In this document: in pieces, positions 43,901 to 50,676 of the stretch
How positions within the stretch are numbered: position 1 is the first letter of the stretch
Layout: each line of letters begins with the position of its first letter
Assembly (NCBI GenBank): GCA_021773055.1
Contig: JAJFKV010000062.1
Coordinates: forward strand, 1 to 64,000
DNA: 64,000 nt
Source of the DNA: Woeseiaceae bacterium
Lineage (GTDB): Bacteria > Pseudomonadota > Gammaproteobacteria > Steroidobacterales > Woeseiaceae
Reading direction: 5' to 3'
Position numbers and translations under genes: made by a program
The notes under the pieces: model-generated
What the model saw: only the letters and a program-made list of their open reading frames with translations
What the model was told of the DNA's origin: nothing
Databases searched by the model: none

Positions 43901-44495
43901 GGCTAGCGGCCGAAACGTGAATGTGCTGGTTATGGATACCGAAGTGTATTCAAACACCGGTGGGCAGATGTCCAAAGCGACGCCCTTGGGCGCATCTGCG
44001 CGCTTCGCGTCGGCCGGCAAACGTATCGGTAAGAAGGACCTGGCATTGCAGGCGATTTCGAGCGGCAATGTTTATGTTGCGCAAGTCGCTATGGGTGCAA
44101 ATCCTCAACAGACGCTACTGGCTATGCGAGAAGCTGAAGAATACAACGGTCCGTCGTTGATTCTGGCGTACAGTCATTGCATCGCACATGGGTATGATTT
44201 GAAGGATGGCCTGAGACAGCAAAAGCTGGCGGCCGCGAGCGGTTACTGGCCGTTAATCCGATACAATCCTGCATTACGCGAAGCTGGCAAGAAACCCTTT
44301 GTGCTCGACTCACCAAGGCCGACAATTGCTTTACGCGAATACGCCTATAACGAGATGCGTTACAAAATTCTGACTAAGACGCATCCGGAAGAGGCGGAGA
44401 AGCTCATGGAGATGGCCCAGGAAACGGTCAACCGCCGCTGGCAAACCTACGAGCATATGTCGATGCAGGAACCGACGGAGTTTGAGCACGCATAA
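40929..44495 (+). CDS. nifJ: Pyruvate:ferredoxin (flavodoxin) oxidoreductase
   Basis: 1188-residue homodimeric enzyme oxidising pyruvate with CoA to acetyl-CoA, CO2 and two reduced low-potential electrons. Domain order is the single-chain type: alpha domain (ITPSSPMAEYAD), gamma domain (FFGLGSDGTVGANKNSIKII), ferredoxin domain with CIQCGNCAFVCP and CTGCNLCVDACP, and the C-terminal TPP domain with GGDGWAYDIGSGGLDHV and the Cys of GACAGCGETP. Length matches E. coli YdbK/NifJ. Aerobic bacteria also carry it. It forms a coupled operon with the GltD-like flavoprotein, and a hairpin terminator follows. The divergent tryptophanase makes pyruvate. Oxygen sensitivity cannot be judged. Confidence 0.95.
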   Translation: MTEKRALEGNEAVARVAYAVSEVCSIYPITPSSPMAEYADVWAAAGKENIWGQVPDIIEMQSEGGAAGTAHGALQTGAMTTTFTASQGLMLMLPNMYKIAGELTSAVFHVASRSLAAQALSIFGDHQDVMAARTTGFGLLASSSVQVAQDLALVSHASTLGSRVPFAHFFDGFRTSHEVSKIDLVSVDDINAMIDSKLVYEHRHRALNPDNPFIRGTAQNPDVYFQGRESVNRFYDETPAIVQRSMDQFAALTGRQYKLFDYYGDPNAKRVIVIMGSGADTVQQTIDALPDSGFGMINVRLYRPFSNEHLLAAIPEAASHLAVLDRTKEIGASGEPLYQDVITVLAEAASDGRRNKMPKVIGGRYGLSSKEFTPAMVKAVFDELGKDHPKNHFTIGIKDDVTHTSLEYDTGFQIEGDDATRALFFGLGSDGTVGANKNSIKIIGESTDLHCQGYFVYDSKKSGSRTVSHLRFGPEPIHSPYLIQSANFIACHKFDQVNKIEILQNAAEGAVFLLDSPYAADKVWDELPESVQRIIIDRNISFHVINATEVARDAGMGKRINTIMQVCFFALSGVLPRDEAIQQIRKAIEKSYRPKGQAVIDQNFAAVDAALDHLHEVTVPKTVSNDRPLDEVVPADAPKFVQEVTAQMMRGHGDDLPVSKMPVDGTYPSATARFEKSNVSDRVPLWEPDLCIQCGNCAFVCPHGVIRAKFYHESMLDDAPEGFSSAPISARGFPETRYSLQIYQEDCTGCNLCVDACPVKSPDDENVRAINMTDKAPLVEQGKTDIGFFESLEFNNRAAIEFSSIRGVQFLEPLFEFSGACAGCGETPYVKLLSQLFGPRLLVANATGCSSIYGGNLPTTPWSKNSEGSGPAWSNSLFEDNAEFGLGMRVAADHHMRIAKQLVSDLAPEIGNDVADALVNAGQRVGSELRAQRHRVAELKQTLQNIIQSNNNEKAVALLSVVDHLVRRSVWLVGGDGWAYDIGSGGLDHVLASGRNVNVLVMDTEVYSNTGGQMSKATPLGASARFASAGKRIGKKDLALQAISSGNVYVAQVAMGANPQQTLLAMREAEEYNGPSLILAYSHCIAHGYDLKDGLRQQKLAAASGYWPLIRYNPALREAGKKPFVLDSPRPTIALREYAYNEMRYKILTKTHPEEAEKLMEMAQETVNRRWQTYEHMSMQEPTEFEHA

Positions 44496-44497
44496 AA

Positions 44498-44525
44498 AAA
44501 GGCGAGGTCCGAAGACTTCGCCTTT
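44498..44525. terminator. Bidirectional intrinsic terminator between nifJ and the cold-shock gene
   Basis: A 12-base-pair stem with one G-U pair and a CGAA tetraloop (44498-44509 with 44514-44525) lies just after the nifJ stop. Seven A bases precede it on the plus strand, giving a T run on the minus strand, so it should end the cold-shock transcript most strongly and nifJ as well. Confidence 0.85.
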
Positions 44526-44548
44526 CTGTTTAGCTTCGTACGCTTTGA

Positions 44549-44755
44549 CTAAAGCGGTACGATGTTCTCTGCCTGAGGACCTTTTTGGCCGTCAGTTACA
44601 GTGAACTCGACTTTCTGGCCTTCAGCCAGTGTCTTGAATCCGCTGCCAGTGATGTTGCTGAAATGAGCAAATACGTCAGGACCTGACTCTTGCTCGATGA
44701 AGCCAAAGCCTTTGGCTTCGTTAAACCATTTTACGGTTCCGGTTACTGTAGACAT
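44549..44755 (-). CDS. Cold-shock protein (CspA family)
   Basis: 68-residue OB-fold RNA/DNA-binding protein with RNP1 KGFGFIEQ and RNP2 DVFAHFSNI, the aromatic nucleic-acid contacts, and the usual KWFNEAKG N-terminus. It melts mRNA secondary structure. Ribosome site AGGAAT lies a few bases upstream of the ATG. A strong sigma-70 promoter and a leader of about 145 bases are readable upstream, much as in E. coli cspA, and a T-run terminator follows. Whether it is cold-induced or constitutive cannot be told from the sequence. Confidence 0.95.
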   Translation of the reverse strand: MSTVTGTVKWFNEAKGFGFIEQESGPDVFAHFSNITGSGFKTLAEGQKVEFTVTDGQKGPQAENIVPL

Positions 44756-44899
44756 TTTCTATTCCTAATTATCAAAAGTTTTTGCCTCAAACTGAGGCGA
44801 TTCCGCAAGAGATGCTGCTTGGTACTTATGAAAATCAGGACGAGGTACTAATAGGAACTTCGAAATGGTGTACATAAATATCAGCCGATCATTCTAGCT
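44756..44899 (-). promoter_or_regulatory. Long 5' leader of the cold-shock gene
   Basis: About 145 bases separate the inferred transcription start from the ATG, close in length to the thermosensing leader of E. coli cspA. It contains a small hairpin, GCCTCA-N3-TGAGGC, at 44784-44798. A cold-box sequence was not recognised with confidence. Confidence 0.45.
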
Positions 44900-44905
44900 G
44901 CGGGC

Positions 44906-44933
44906 AGTATAGCCTCCGAATATTGCAAGTCAA
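44906..44933 (-). promoter_or_regulatory. Sigma-70 promoter of the cold-shock gene
   Basis: On the minus strand TTGACT (44933-44928) and TATACT (44911-44906) are separated by 16 bases, a near-consensus sigma-70 promoter. Transcription would start near 44899. It is the clearest promoter in the window. Confidence 0.7.
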
Positions 44934-44947
44934 TGAAATCAGGGCCT

Positions 44948-44975
44948 AATTTATGCGACTTTTGTCGCATAAATT
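44948..44975. repeat. Perfect 12-bp inverted repeat over the stop codon of the CPBP protease gene
   Basis: AATTTATGCGAC-TTTT-GTCGCATAAATT forms a perfect 12-base-pair hairpin with a four-base loop. It covers the last codons and TAA stop of the CPBP gene and lies just upstream of the cold-shock promoter. No T run follows on the minus strand, so it may act as an end-of-transcript barrier or a weak terminator. Confidence 0.55.
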
Positions 44976-45715
44976 CGCCATATCAGGGTCAAGAAGGCCA
45001 GTCCCAGAGCAATCCCGAGCAGTCCGACCTCAGGACCGTAAATATGAGTATCCACAATGCCAAGTGCACCGACTTTTTCTCCGAACCCAAATAACGGGTA
45101 ATCGATGCCGTTCCAGACCGAGTGACTCAATGCGGGAACCAGGATCGAGCCAGAAACCATCCGCATCGTGCCCCAGATTAGGCCAAGAATTACCACGTTT
45201 ATCAAGTAGATAGGGATCTCTTCTGCGGGAAGGTCAAAACCAGTTTCCAGACTTACTGCTGAGAGGTGCCAGCTTACAAACGCAATAGTGGTCCAGACCA
45301 GCACCTGCACATCTGATTTGCCGCTTCGTTTCAGGCTCGCCCAGAGCCAGCCGCGAAAGAAACCCTCCTCGGTGATCATCACCATCAGGACGCCCGTGGA
45401 GCTCATCAGTCCAATATTCGTGAAGGTCTTGCGCCAGTCCGTGCTGCTCAAGTCTACAGCGCCCATAATCGTCGCAATTGCCGCAGCCAGACCGAGCACC
45501 AGCAGTGGATAGGCAAGGGCCCAGCCGTGCGCCTTCCAGTCGCCCCAGGTAAGGCCAATCTCTTTCCGGCTGAATTTCTGTAGAAACCAGTAAAGGCCGG
45601 TCAATACAATCAAAGGCAGGGCGCTAAATACCGAATACCCCGTGGCGTCCATTGTCGTTGTAATAATGACGGCCGCGAGGAAGCCTGCTATAGCAGGTCG
45701 AAGTGAGTGGTTCAT
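44951..45715 (-). CDS. CPBP-family intramembrane metalloprotease
   Basis: 254-residue membrane protein with about eight hydrophobic helices. The ABI/CPBP motifs are present: EEGFFRGWLWASL (motif 1, two Glu and Arg) near residue 120, SWHLSAVSLE (motif 2 His) near 155 and LSHSVWNGIDY (motif 3 His) near 210. These residues form the metal-dependent active site seen in Rce1-like enzymes. In bacteria they often process or confer immunity to peptides, but no peptide gene is adjacent. AAGGGA precedes the ATG. A perfect hairpin covers its stop codon. Confidence 0.88.
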   Translation of the reverse strand: MNHSLRPAIAGFLAAVIITTTMDATGYSVFSALPLIVLTGLYWFLQKFSRKEIGLTWGDWKAHGWALAYPLLVLGLAAAIATIMGAVDLSSTDWRKTFTNIGLMSSTGVLMVMITEEGFFRGWLWASLKRSGKSDVQVLVWTTIAFVSWHLSAVSLETGFDLPAEEIPIYLINVVILGLIWGTMRMVSGSILVPALSHSVWNGIDYPLFGFGEKVGALGIVDTHIYGPEVGLLGIALGLAFLTLIWRIYATKVA

Positions 45716-45805
45716 AATTTTCCCTTATACAACTTTAGCTATAGATGCCTGTCGAACGATGTCGGATGTTAGAATCGCCGCTTTTCGGTGCTCAGGATAC
45801 GAACG

Positions 45806-47887
45806 ATGCGAATTAAGATAACCGGATTTCTGCTGTTTGTGGTAGCGGCCTGCTCACCGGCCGAGAAAGTTGAAGACCCCTATCTTTGGCTGGAAAACGT
45901 CGAAGGCGAAGATGCGTTGGCCTGGGTTGAGGAACAGAACAACGACTCACTTGGCTATTTGGAGGCGCTGCCAACCTTCCAGCCGCTCTATGAGCGCAAT
46001 CTCGAGATTTACGACTCCGAGGAACGCATTGCATCGCCCGGGCTAATGGGTGACTACATCTATAATTACTGGAGAGATGCGCACAATAAACGCGGACTCT
46101 GGCGGCGCACGACGTTGGAAAAATACGTGGCGGATGAGGCGGAGTGGGAAATTGTGCTGGACCTCGATGCGCTCGCTGAGGAAGAGGGCGAGGACTGGGT
46201 CTGGAAGGGCAGCTCATGTCTGCGGCCCGATTATCGACAGTGCCTGCTGCGACTATCTCGCGGTGGTGCGGATGCGGTGGTCGTGCGGGAATTCGATAGT
46301 GAAACGAAATCTTTCGTCGATGATGGTTTTTACATTGCTGAGGCGAAGACCAACACTAGCTGGATCGATGCGGACACTGTGTTTATTGGTAGCGATTTCG
46401 GTGATGAGACGCTGACGGATTCCGGCTACCCGAGAACTTCACGCTTGTGGAAGCGCGGCGTACCCATCGCGGAAGCGAAAGAGGTATTTGCCGGTGAGCA
46501 GGTCGATGTCGCGGTAAGCGTTTATCGAGCCTGGGACGGCGACGAGTCTTATGACGTAGTGCACCGTACACCGACGTTCTTTACGGCTATGCGCTACCTG
46601 TACGCCGAAGACGGCGACCACCAGAAGATCGATATCCCGGACGACGCATCGTTTCACGGCCTCATGAACGGCCAGATGATCGTCGAACTCAAGAGTGACT
46701 GGCAGCCGGCTGATACCAATTTCGTTCAAGGCACACTCGTGTCGATCGATTTCGATTCCTTCATGAGCGGCAGTCGTGATTTCGAAATTATTTATGTACC
46801 GACAGAGCGCAGCGCGATTCCGCGTGGTGGTGTCGCGTGGACACGCGACTATTTAATCCTGAATCAGCTGGAAGATGTAACCAGCAAATTGTCGCGATAT
46901 CAACGTGTTGATGGAGCGTGGCATCGATCGGAGATTCAAACTGAAACGCTCGGTAGTATCAGTCTTGTCAGTGCGGCCGAAGATAGCAACGTGTTTTTCT
47001 TTAGCTACGAGGGATTCTTGCGTCCCGATACGCTATATGTGGCAAATGACGGTGGCGACTCGGTCGAAGCTCTGTTCGCACTGCCTTCCTTTTTTGACAC
47101 GGAAGGTATGTCCGTCGAGCAGCACTTCTCGACCAGTAAGGACGGCACACAGGTCCCATATTTCCTGGTGCTACCAAAAGGCTACGAGCCGAATCACGAT
47201 ACGCCAACGTTGATATACGGATACGGTGGCTTCCAGATTAGTCGCACACCAAGCTACAGCGCGACGGTTGGTCATGCGTGGCTTGCGCGCGGTGGGGCAT
47301 ATGTAGTTGCGAACATTCGTGGTGGCGGCGAGTACGGACCCCGCTGGCATCATGCAGCCCTAAAGGAAAATCGCCAGCGCGCGTATGATGACATGGCGTC
47401 AATTGCCGAAGATCTGATCGCACGGGATGTGACCAGTGCCGAACACCTGGGCGTACGAGGAGGGTCTAACGGTGGCTTGCTTACTGGCGTGATGTTGACG
47501 CAAAGACCGGAGCTTTGGGGTGCGGTTGTTGTGCAGGTACCGCTGCTCGATATGAAGCGTTTTAACCATTTACTGGCCGGGGCTTCCTGGATGGATGAGT
47601 ACGGGGACCCGGACACTGATGATTGGCAGTACATCAAAGAGTACTCGCCATATCACAATATTGATGCGGACGCGGATTACCCGAAGGCGTTCTTTACAAC
47701 TTCGACACGTGACGATCGGGTTCATCCGGCGCATGCGAGAAAAATGGTGGCGCGAATGAAAGCAATGGGCCACGACCTCTATTACTACGAAAATACCGTC
47801 GGCGGTCATGCCGGTGCGTCAGACAATACGCAGGCTGCGCGATTGCAGTCATTGATCTATAGCTATTTATGGGGCCAGTTACGATGA
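45806..47887 (+). CDS. Prolyl oligopeptidase (S9A) lipoprotein
   Basis: 693-residue serine peptidase cleaving after proline in short peptides. The ATG at 45806, with AGGA seven bases upstream, gives a lipobox signal FLLFVVAACSP, so the enzyme is membrane-anchored outside the cytoplasm. The S9A N-terminal motif DPYLWLENVEG is intact. A seven-bladed propeller (about 75-400) precedes the hydrolase domain with Ser554 in GGSNGGLL, the Asp in TRDDRVHP near 637 and His668 in VGGHAG. Its stop overlaps the start of the aldo/keto-reductase-like gene (ATGA), so these are coupled. Together with the peptidase at 8.7 kb it indicates peptide use. Confidence 0.93.
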   Translation: MRIKITGFLLFVVAACSPAEKVEDPYLWLENVEGEDALAWVEEQNNDSLGYLEALPTFQPLYERNLEIYDSEERIASPGLMGDYIYNYWRDAHNKRGLWRRTTLEKYVADEAEWEIVLDLDALAEEEGEDWVWKGSSCLRPDYRQCLLRLSRGGADAVVVREFDSETKSFVDDGFYIAEAKTNTSWIDADTVFIGSDFGDETLTDSGYPRTSRLWKRGVPIAEAKEVFAGEQVDVAVSVYRAWDGDESYDVVHRTPTFFTAMRYLYAEDGDHQKIDIPDDASFHGLMNGQMIVELKSDWQPADTNFVQGTLVSIDFDSFMSGSRDFEIIYVPTERSAIPRGGVAWTRDYLILNQLEDVTSKLSRYQRVDGAWHRSEIQTETLGSISLVSAAEDSNVFFFSYEGFLRPDTLYVANDGGDSVEALFALPSFFDTEGMSVEQHFSTSKDGTQVPYFLVLPKGYEPNHDTPTLIYGYGGFQISRTPSYSATVGHAWLARGGAYVVANIRGGGEYGPRWHHAALKENRQRAYDDMASIAEDLIARDVTSAEHLGVRGGSNGGLLTGVMLTQRPELWGAVVVQVPLLDMKRFNHLLAGASWMDEYGDPDTDDWQYIKEYSPYHNIDADADYPKAFFTTSTRDDRVHPAHARKMVARMKAMGHDLYYYENTVGGHAGASDNTQAARLQSLIYSYLWGQLR

Positions 47888-48777
47888 TTGATCGCAGGGA
47901 ATTTATGCAGCATACGGGGGCTGCCGCGTTGACAGCGCTCGCAACTCCCGCATGGGGCGCGGAGCGGTTGCCGACCCGCCTGATTCCCGGAACTGACGAG
48001 TCGTTGCCGATTATCGGGCTTGGTAATTCGCGCGCTTTTGCTGCGGCAGACTTGTCGGTCGCATCCAGTGTGCTGGATACCTTCCTGCAATACGGCGGTG
48101 GATACGTGGATATTTCGGGTTCCAGCCGATTCACCGTTGGCAAAATCGTTGCCGATCGCCGCGCTCAGCATAATACGTTTCTTGGCAATTATCTGAATGG
48201 TCAAAACCTCGACGAAATGCGCGCGGAAATTCGCAAGCTGCAGTTGGTGCAGGGCGACGGCGCACTGGATCTGTCCATGAAACGTGACGTTGCTGATCTG
48301 GGCGCGCGGGCTGCTGAGTTTCGTGTGCTCAAGGAAGAAGGACTGTTGCGCTATGTCGGTATTGGGCGGCCTCATCAGCGATTCTATCCGGCCATGATGA
48401 AGCTCATGGAGGATGGCGTGGTTGATTTCATACAAGTTAATTACTCCATGCTGGAGCCTGAGGCAGCGGAGCAGATCCTGCCCCTGGCGGTCGAGAAGAA
48501 CATCGCTGTTGTGATTAACAGGCCCTTTCTGAACGGAGACTATTTCGGAATAGTCAAAGGTCAGGAGTTGCCGGATTGGGCAGCGGAATTCAATTGCGAG
48601 AGCTGGGCGCAATTCTCTCTCAAATATATTCTGTCGAATCCGGCGGTTAATTGCGTATTAACCGAAACCTCAAATCCGAAACACCTGATTGATAATCTTG
48701 GTGCTGGCTTCGGCGTGATGCCCGACGCGGCGACACGACAGAAAATGTACGCGCATATTCGAACGTTACTGCGATGA
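47884..48777 (+). CDS. Aldo/keto-reductase-fold protein with Tat-like signal and degenerate active site
   Basis: 297-residue protein. The N-terminus MIDRREFMQHTGAAALTALA carries a twin-arginine motif and hydrophobic core, so export by Tat is likely. The rest follows the aldo/keto-reductase TIM-barrel: LPIIGLGNSR, GGGYVDISGSS, GLLRYVGIGRPH, FIQVNYSMLEPE and NPAVNCVLTETSNP. Of the Asp-Tyr-Lys-His tetrad only Asp (YVD) is kept; the Tyr site reads SRF, the Lys site GNY and the His site MK. It is probably not a normal NADPH reductase. It overlaps genes on both sides by four bases, in an operon with prolyl oligopeptidase and a GST. Confidence 0.8.
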   Translation: MIDRREFMQHTGAAALTALATPAWGAERLPTRLIPGTDESLPIIGLGNSRAFAAADLSVASSVLDTFLQYGGGYVDISGSSRFTVGKIVADRRAQHNTFLGNYLNGQNLDEMRAEIRKLQLVQGDGALDLSMKRDVADLGARAAEFRVLKEEGLLRYVGIGRPHQRFYPAMMKLMEDGVVDFIQVNYSMLEPEAAEQILPLAVEKNIAVVINRPFLNGDYFGIVKGQELPDWAAEFNCESWAQFSLKYILSNPAVNCVLTETSNPKHLIDNLGAGFGVMPDAATRQKMYAHIRTLLR

Positions 48778-49460
48778 TTACCGTACATCATCTCGAGAAC
48801 TCGCGATCACAACGCATTTTGTGGCTGCTCGAGGAGCTTGGCGTCGACTACGACATCAAGAAATACGGGCGCGATCCGGTAACGAGCCTCGCGCCGCCGG
48901 AAATGCTGCAGCTGCATCCCCTTGGCAAAGCGCCCGTGCTGACTGACGGCGATAATACGGTGGCCGAGTCAGGCGCGATTATCGAATACCTGGTGCAAAA
49001 ATATGATGACGGTCGCCTGCGGCCTGCGGCGGATACGGCAAGTCGTATGTCGTACACGTACTGGTTGCACTACGCTGAGGGTTCATTCATGCCTTTAATG
49101 ATTGTTTCACTAATCATAAGTCGCATTGAATCTGCGCCAATGCCGTTCTTTGCCAAACCGATTGCCAAAGGCATCGTCGCCAAAGTACGAAACGGATATC
49201 TGGATGCAAACGTCAAACGCCACCTAGAGTTCATGAATTCTTCACTCAAGCATTCGCCATATTTTTGCGGCGATGAGCTCTCGGCTGCAGATGTCCAGAT
49301 GAGTTTTGCTGTGGAGGCAGGTTCGGTCAGAACCAATCTGCAGGAAGACTACGAAAATCTCGCGGCGTATCTCGAGCGAATTAAGGCCCGACCCGCGTAT
49401 ATGCGCGCATTGGAGAAGGGCGGACCCTACGAGTTACTCGGGGTTAGCACGAAGAAGTAA
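48774..49460 (+). CDS. Glutathione S-transferase
   Basis: 228-residue cytosolic GST. The thioredoxin-like N-terminal domain starts ITVHHLENSRSQRILWLLEE, with Ser in place of a catalytic Tyr, and shows the glutathione-binding HPLGKAPVLTDGD and the conserved ESGAIIEYL; the alpha-helical C-terminal domain follows. It is the third gene of a coupled operon after prolyl oligopeptidase and the aldo/keto-reductase-like protein. Its last 34 bases overlap the hemolysin III gene tail to tail. Substrate unknown. Confidence 0.9.
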   Translation: MITVHHLENSRSQRILWLLEELGVDYDIKKYGRDPVTSLAPPEMLQLHPLGKAPVLTDGDNTVAESGAIIEYLVQKYDDGRLRPAADTASRMSYTYWLHYAEGSFMPLMIVSLIISRIESAPMPFFAKPIAKGIVAKVRNGYLDANVKRHLEFMNSSLKHSPYFCGDELSAADVQMSFAVEAGSVRTNLQEDYENLAAYLERIKARPAYMRALEKGGPYELLGVSTKK

Positions 49461-50080
49461 ACAGACACGAAATGGCAGGTACTACCGAGCAAAACGAAAA
49501 TATGAAACGTGGCGTGGCCAAATGGCATTTTCGTGATGCTGTAAAACAAAGCGCCGACAGTGTAGGAAATGCCTCCCGCGAAGAGCCACGTCAGGCCGTC
49601 CGATGACATGTTCGCGATGAGCGGCTTGATCGCAAACACGATGCTCCAGCCCATGAGGACGTACATTGCAGTGGATACTTTGTCGTAACGGCCGGTGTGA
49701 TACAGCTTAATGATGATTCCGGTGACCGCCATTGCCCAAGTGATGCCGAAAAATACCCAACCTGTTGTGCCCTTTAGTACCAGCAATGAAAACGGCGTAT
49801 AAGTTCCGGCAATCAGTACATAGATCATTGCATGGTCAACAGTTCGCAACCAGGCCCGCCGTGCGACGTCATTGGTGCTGTGATAGATCGTGGATGAGCC
49901 GTATAAGGCAATGAGGCTGGCCGCAAACACCACCACACTGACGACTTGCAACATTCCCTGCGCTTTCTGGGTCAATACAAAAAGTGCAAAGATGCTGAGG
50001 ACGAGACCGAGACCGTGCGAGAAGACGTTGATGCGCTCTTCCGCCACCGGGTAAGTACTGTGCTTGTGAATTTTGGTCAT
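49427..50080 (-). CDS. Hemolysin III family membrane protein (PAQR-like)
   Basis: 217-residue membrane protein with seven hydrophobic helices. The family marks are EERINVFSHGLGLVLS at the N-terminus, SSTIYHST near residue 72, and the C-terminal HATFHIFVLLGSTCHFVSV with His residues that form the PAQR metal site. Despite the name its bacterial role is thought to concern membrane-lipid homeostasis. The ATG at 50080 is chosen; a later upstream ATG at 50107 would add nine residues. It diverges from the SCO gene, whose ATG is 38 bases away. Confidence 0.88.
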   Translation of the reverse strand: MTKIHKHSTYPVAEERINVFSHGLGLVLSIFALFVLTQKAQGMLQVVSVVVFAASLIALYGSSTIYHSTNDVARRAWLRTVDHAMIYVLIAGTYTPFSLLVLKGTTGWVFFGITWAMAVTGIIIKLYHTGRYDKVSTAMYVLMGWSIVFAIKPLIANMSSDGLTWLFAGGISYTVGALFYSITKMPFGHATFHIFVLLGSTCHFVSVYFFVLTPSNS

Positions 50081-50118
50081 ATGAGCGCTTTCTAAAGGAA
50101 CTGGCATAATAGGCGAAT

Positions 50119-50676
50119 ATGAAAATCTCAGTAATACTTATTAGTTGCATGATGATGGCTAGCCTGCCGGGTACGAGTGCTATTGCCGCAGATGATGTAT
50201 TTGCTGAACTAAATGTGGAATTTGCTTTGCTCGACGCCGATGGTGCAAAAGTGACGTTAGCTAACTTTCGTGGCAAGAACGTATTGCTGACTTTCGGCTT
50301 TACACATTGCCAGCACATTTGCCCAATGATCGCCGCAAATATGGCTCGTGCACTCAAAGGCAGCGACAAGGAGGCTATTGGTATTTTTGTCAGCGTGGAC
50401 ACCGAAAGAGATACGCCTGCAATCACGATGGCGTACGCGCGCGGCTTCGGCGATCATATGACGGGCCTTGGTGGCAGTCACGAGCAAGTCGCTCTTGCCG
50501 CCAGAAACTTCGGTGTCACCTTTGTGGTTACGAAGTCAGAAGATAACTACACGGTACAGCACACGCCCAGCATTTTTCTCATTGGCCCGGATGGCTTCAT
50601 TGTGGACGTATTCGCAATGAACACACCGAGCTCCGACATCATTGCGGCGATGCACCAGGCGACCAATGACTACTGA
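50119..50676 (+). CDS. SCO1/SenC-family copper chaperone-like protein
   Basis: 185-residue exported thioredoxin-fold protein. A signal peptide (VILISCMMMASLPGTSAIA) is followed by the copper-binding CxxxC of GFTHCQHICP and the distal His in VQHTPSIFLIG, so the SCO metal set is complete. SCO proteins deliver copper to, or reduce thiols in, cytochrome oxidase subunit II. The next gene, a CcdA-like protein, begins within its last codons, giving a tight three-gene operon with the propeller protein. No oxidase subunit gene is in the window. Confidence 0.9.
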   Translation: MKISVILISCMMMASLPGTSAIAADDVFAELNVEFALLDADGAKVTLANFRGKNVLLTFGFTHCQHICPMIAANMARALKGSDKEAIGIFVSVDTERDTPAITMAYARGFGDHMTGLGGSHEQVALAARNFGVTFVVTKSEDNYTVQHTPSIFLIGPDGFIVDVFAMNTPSSDIIAAMHQATNDY

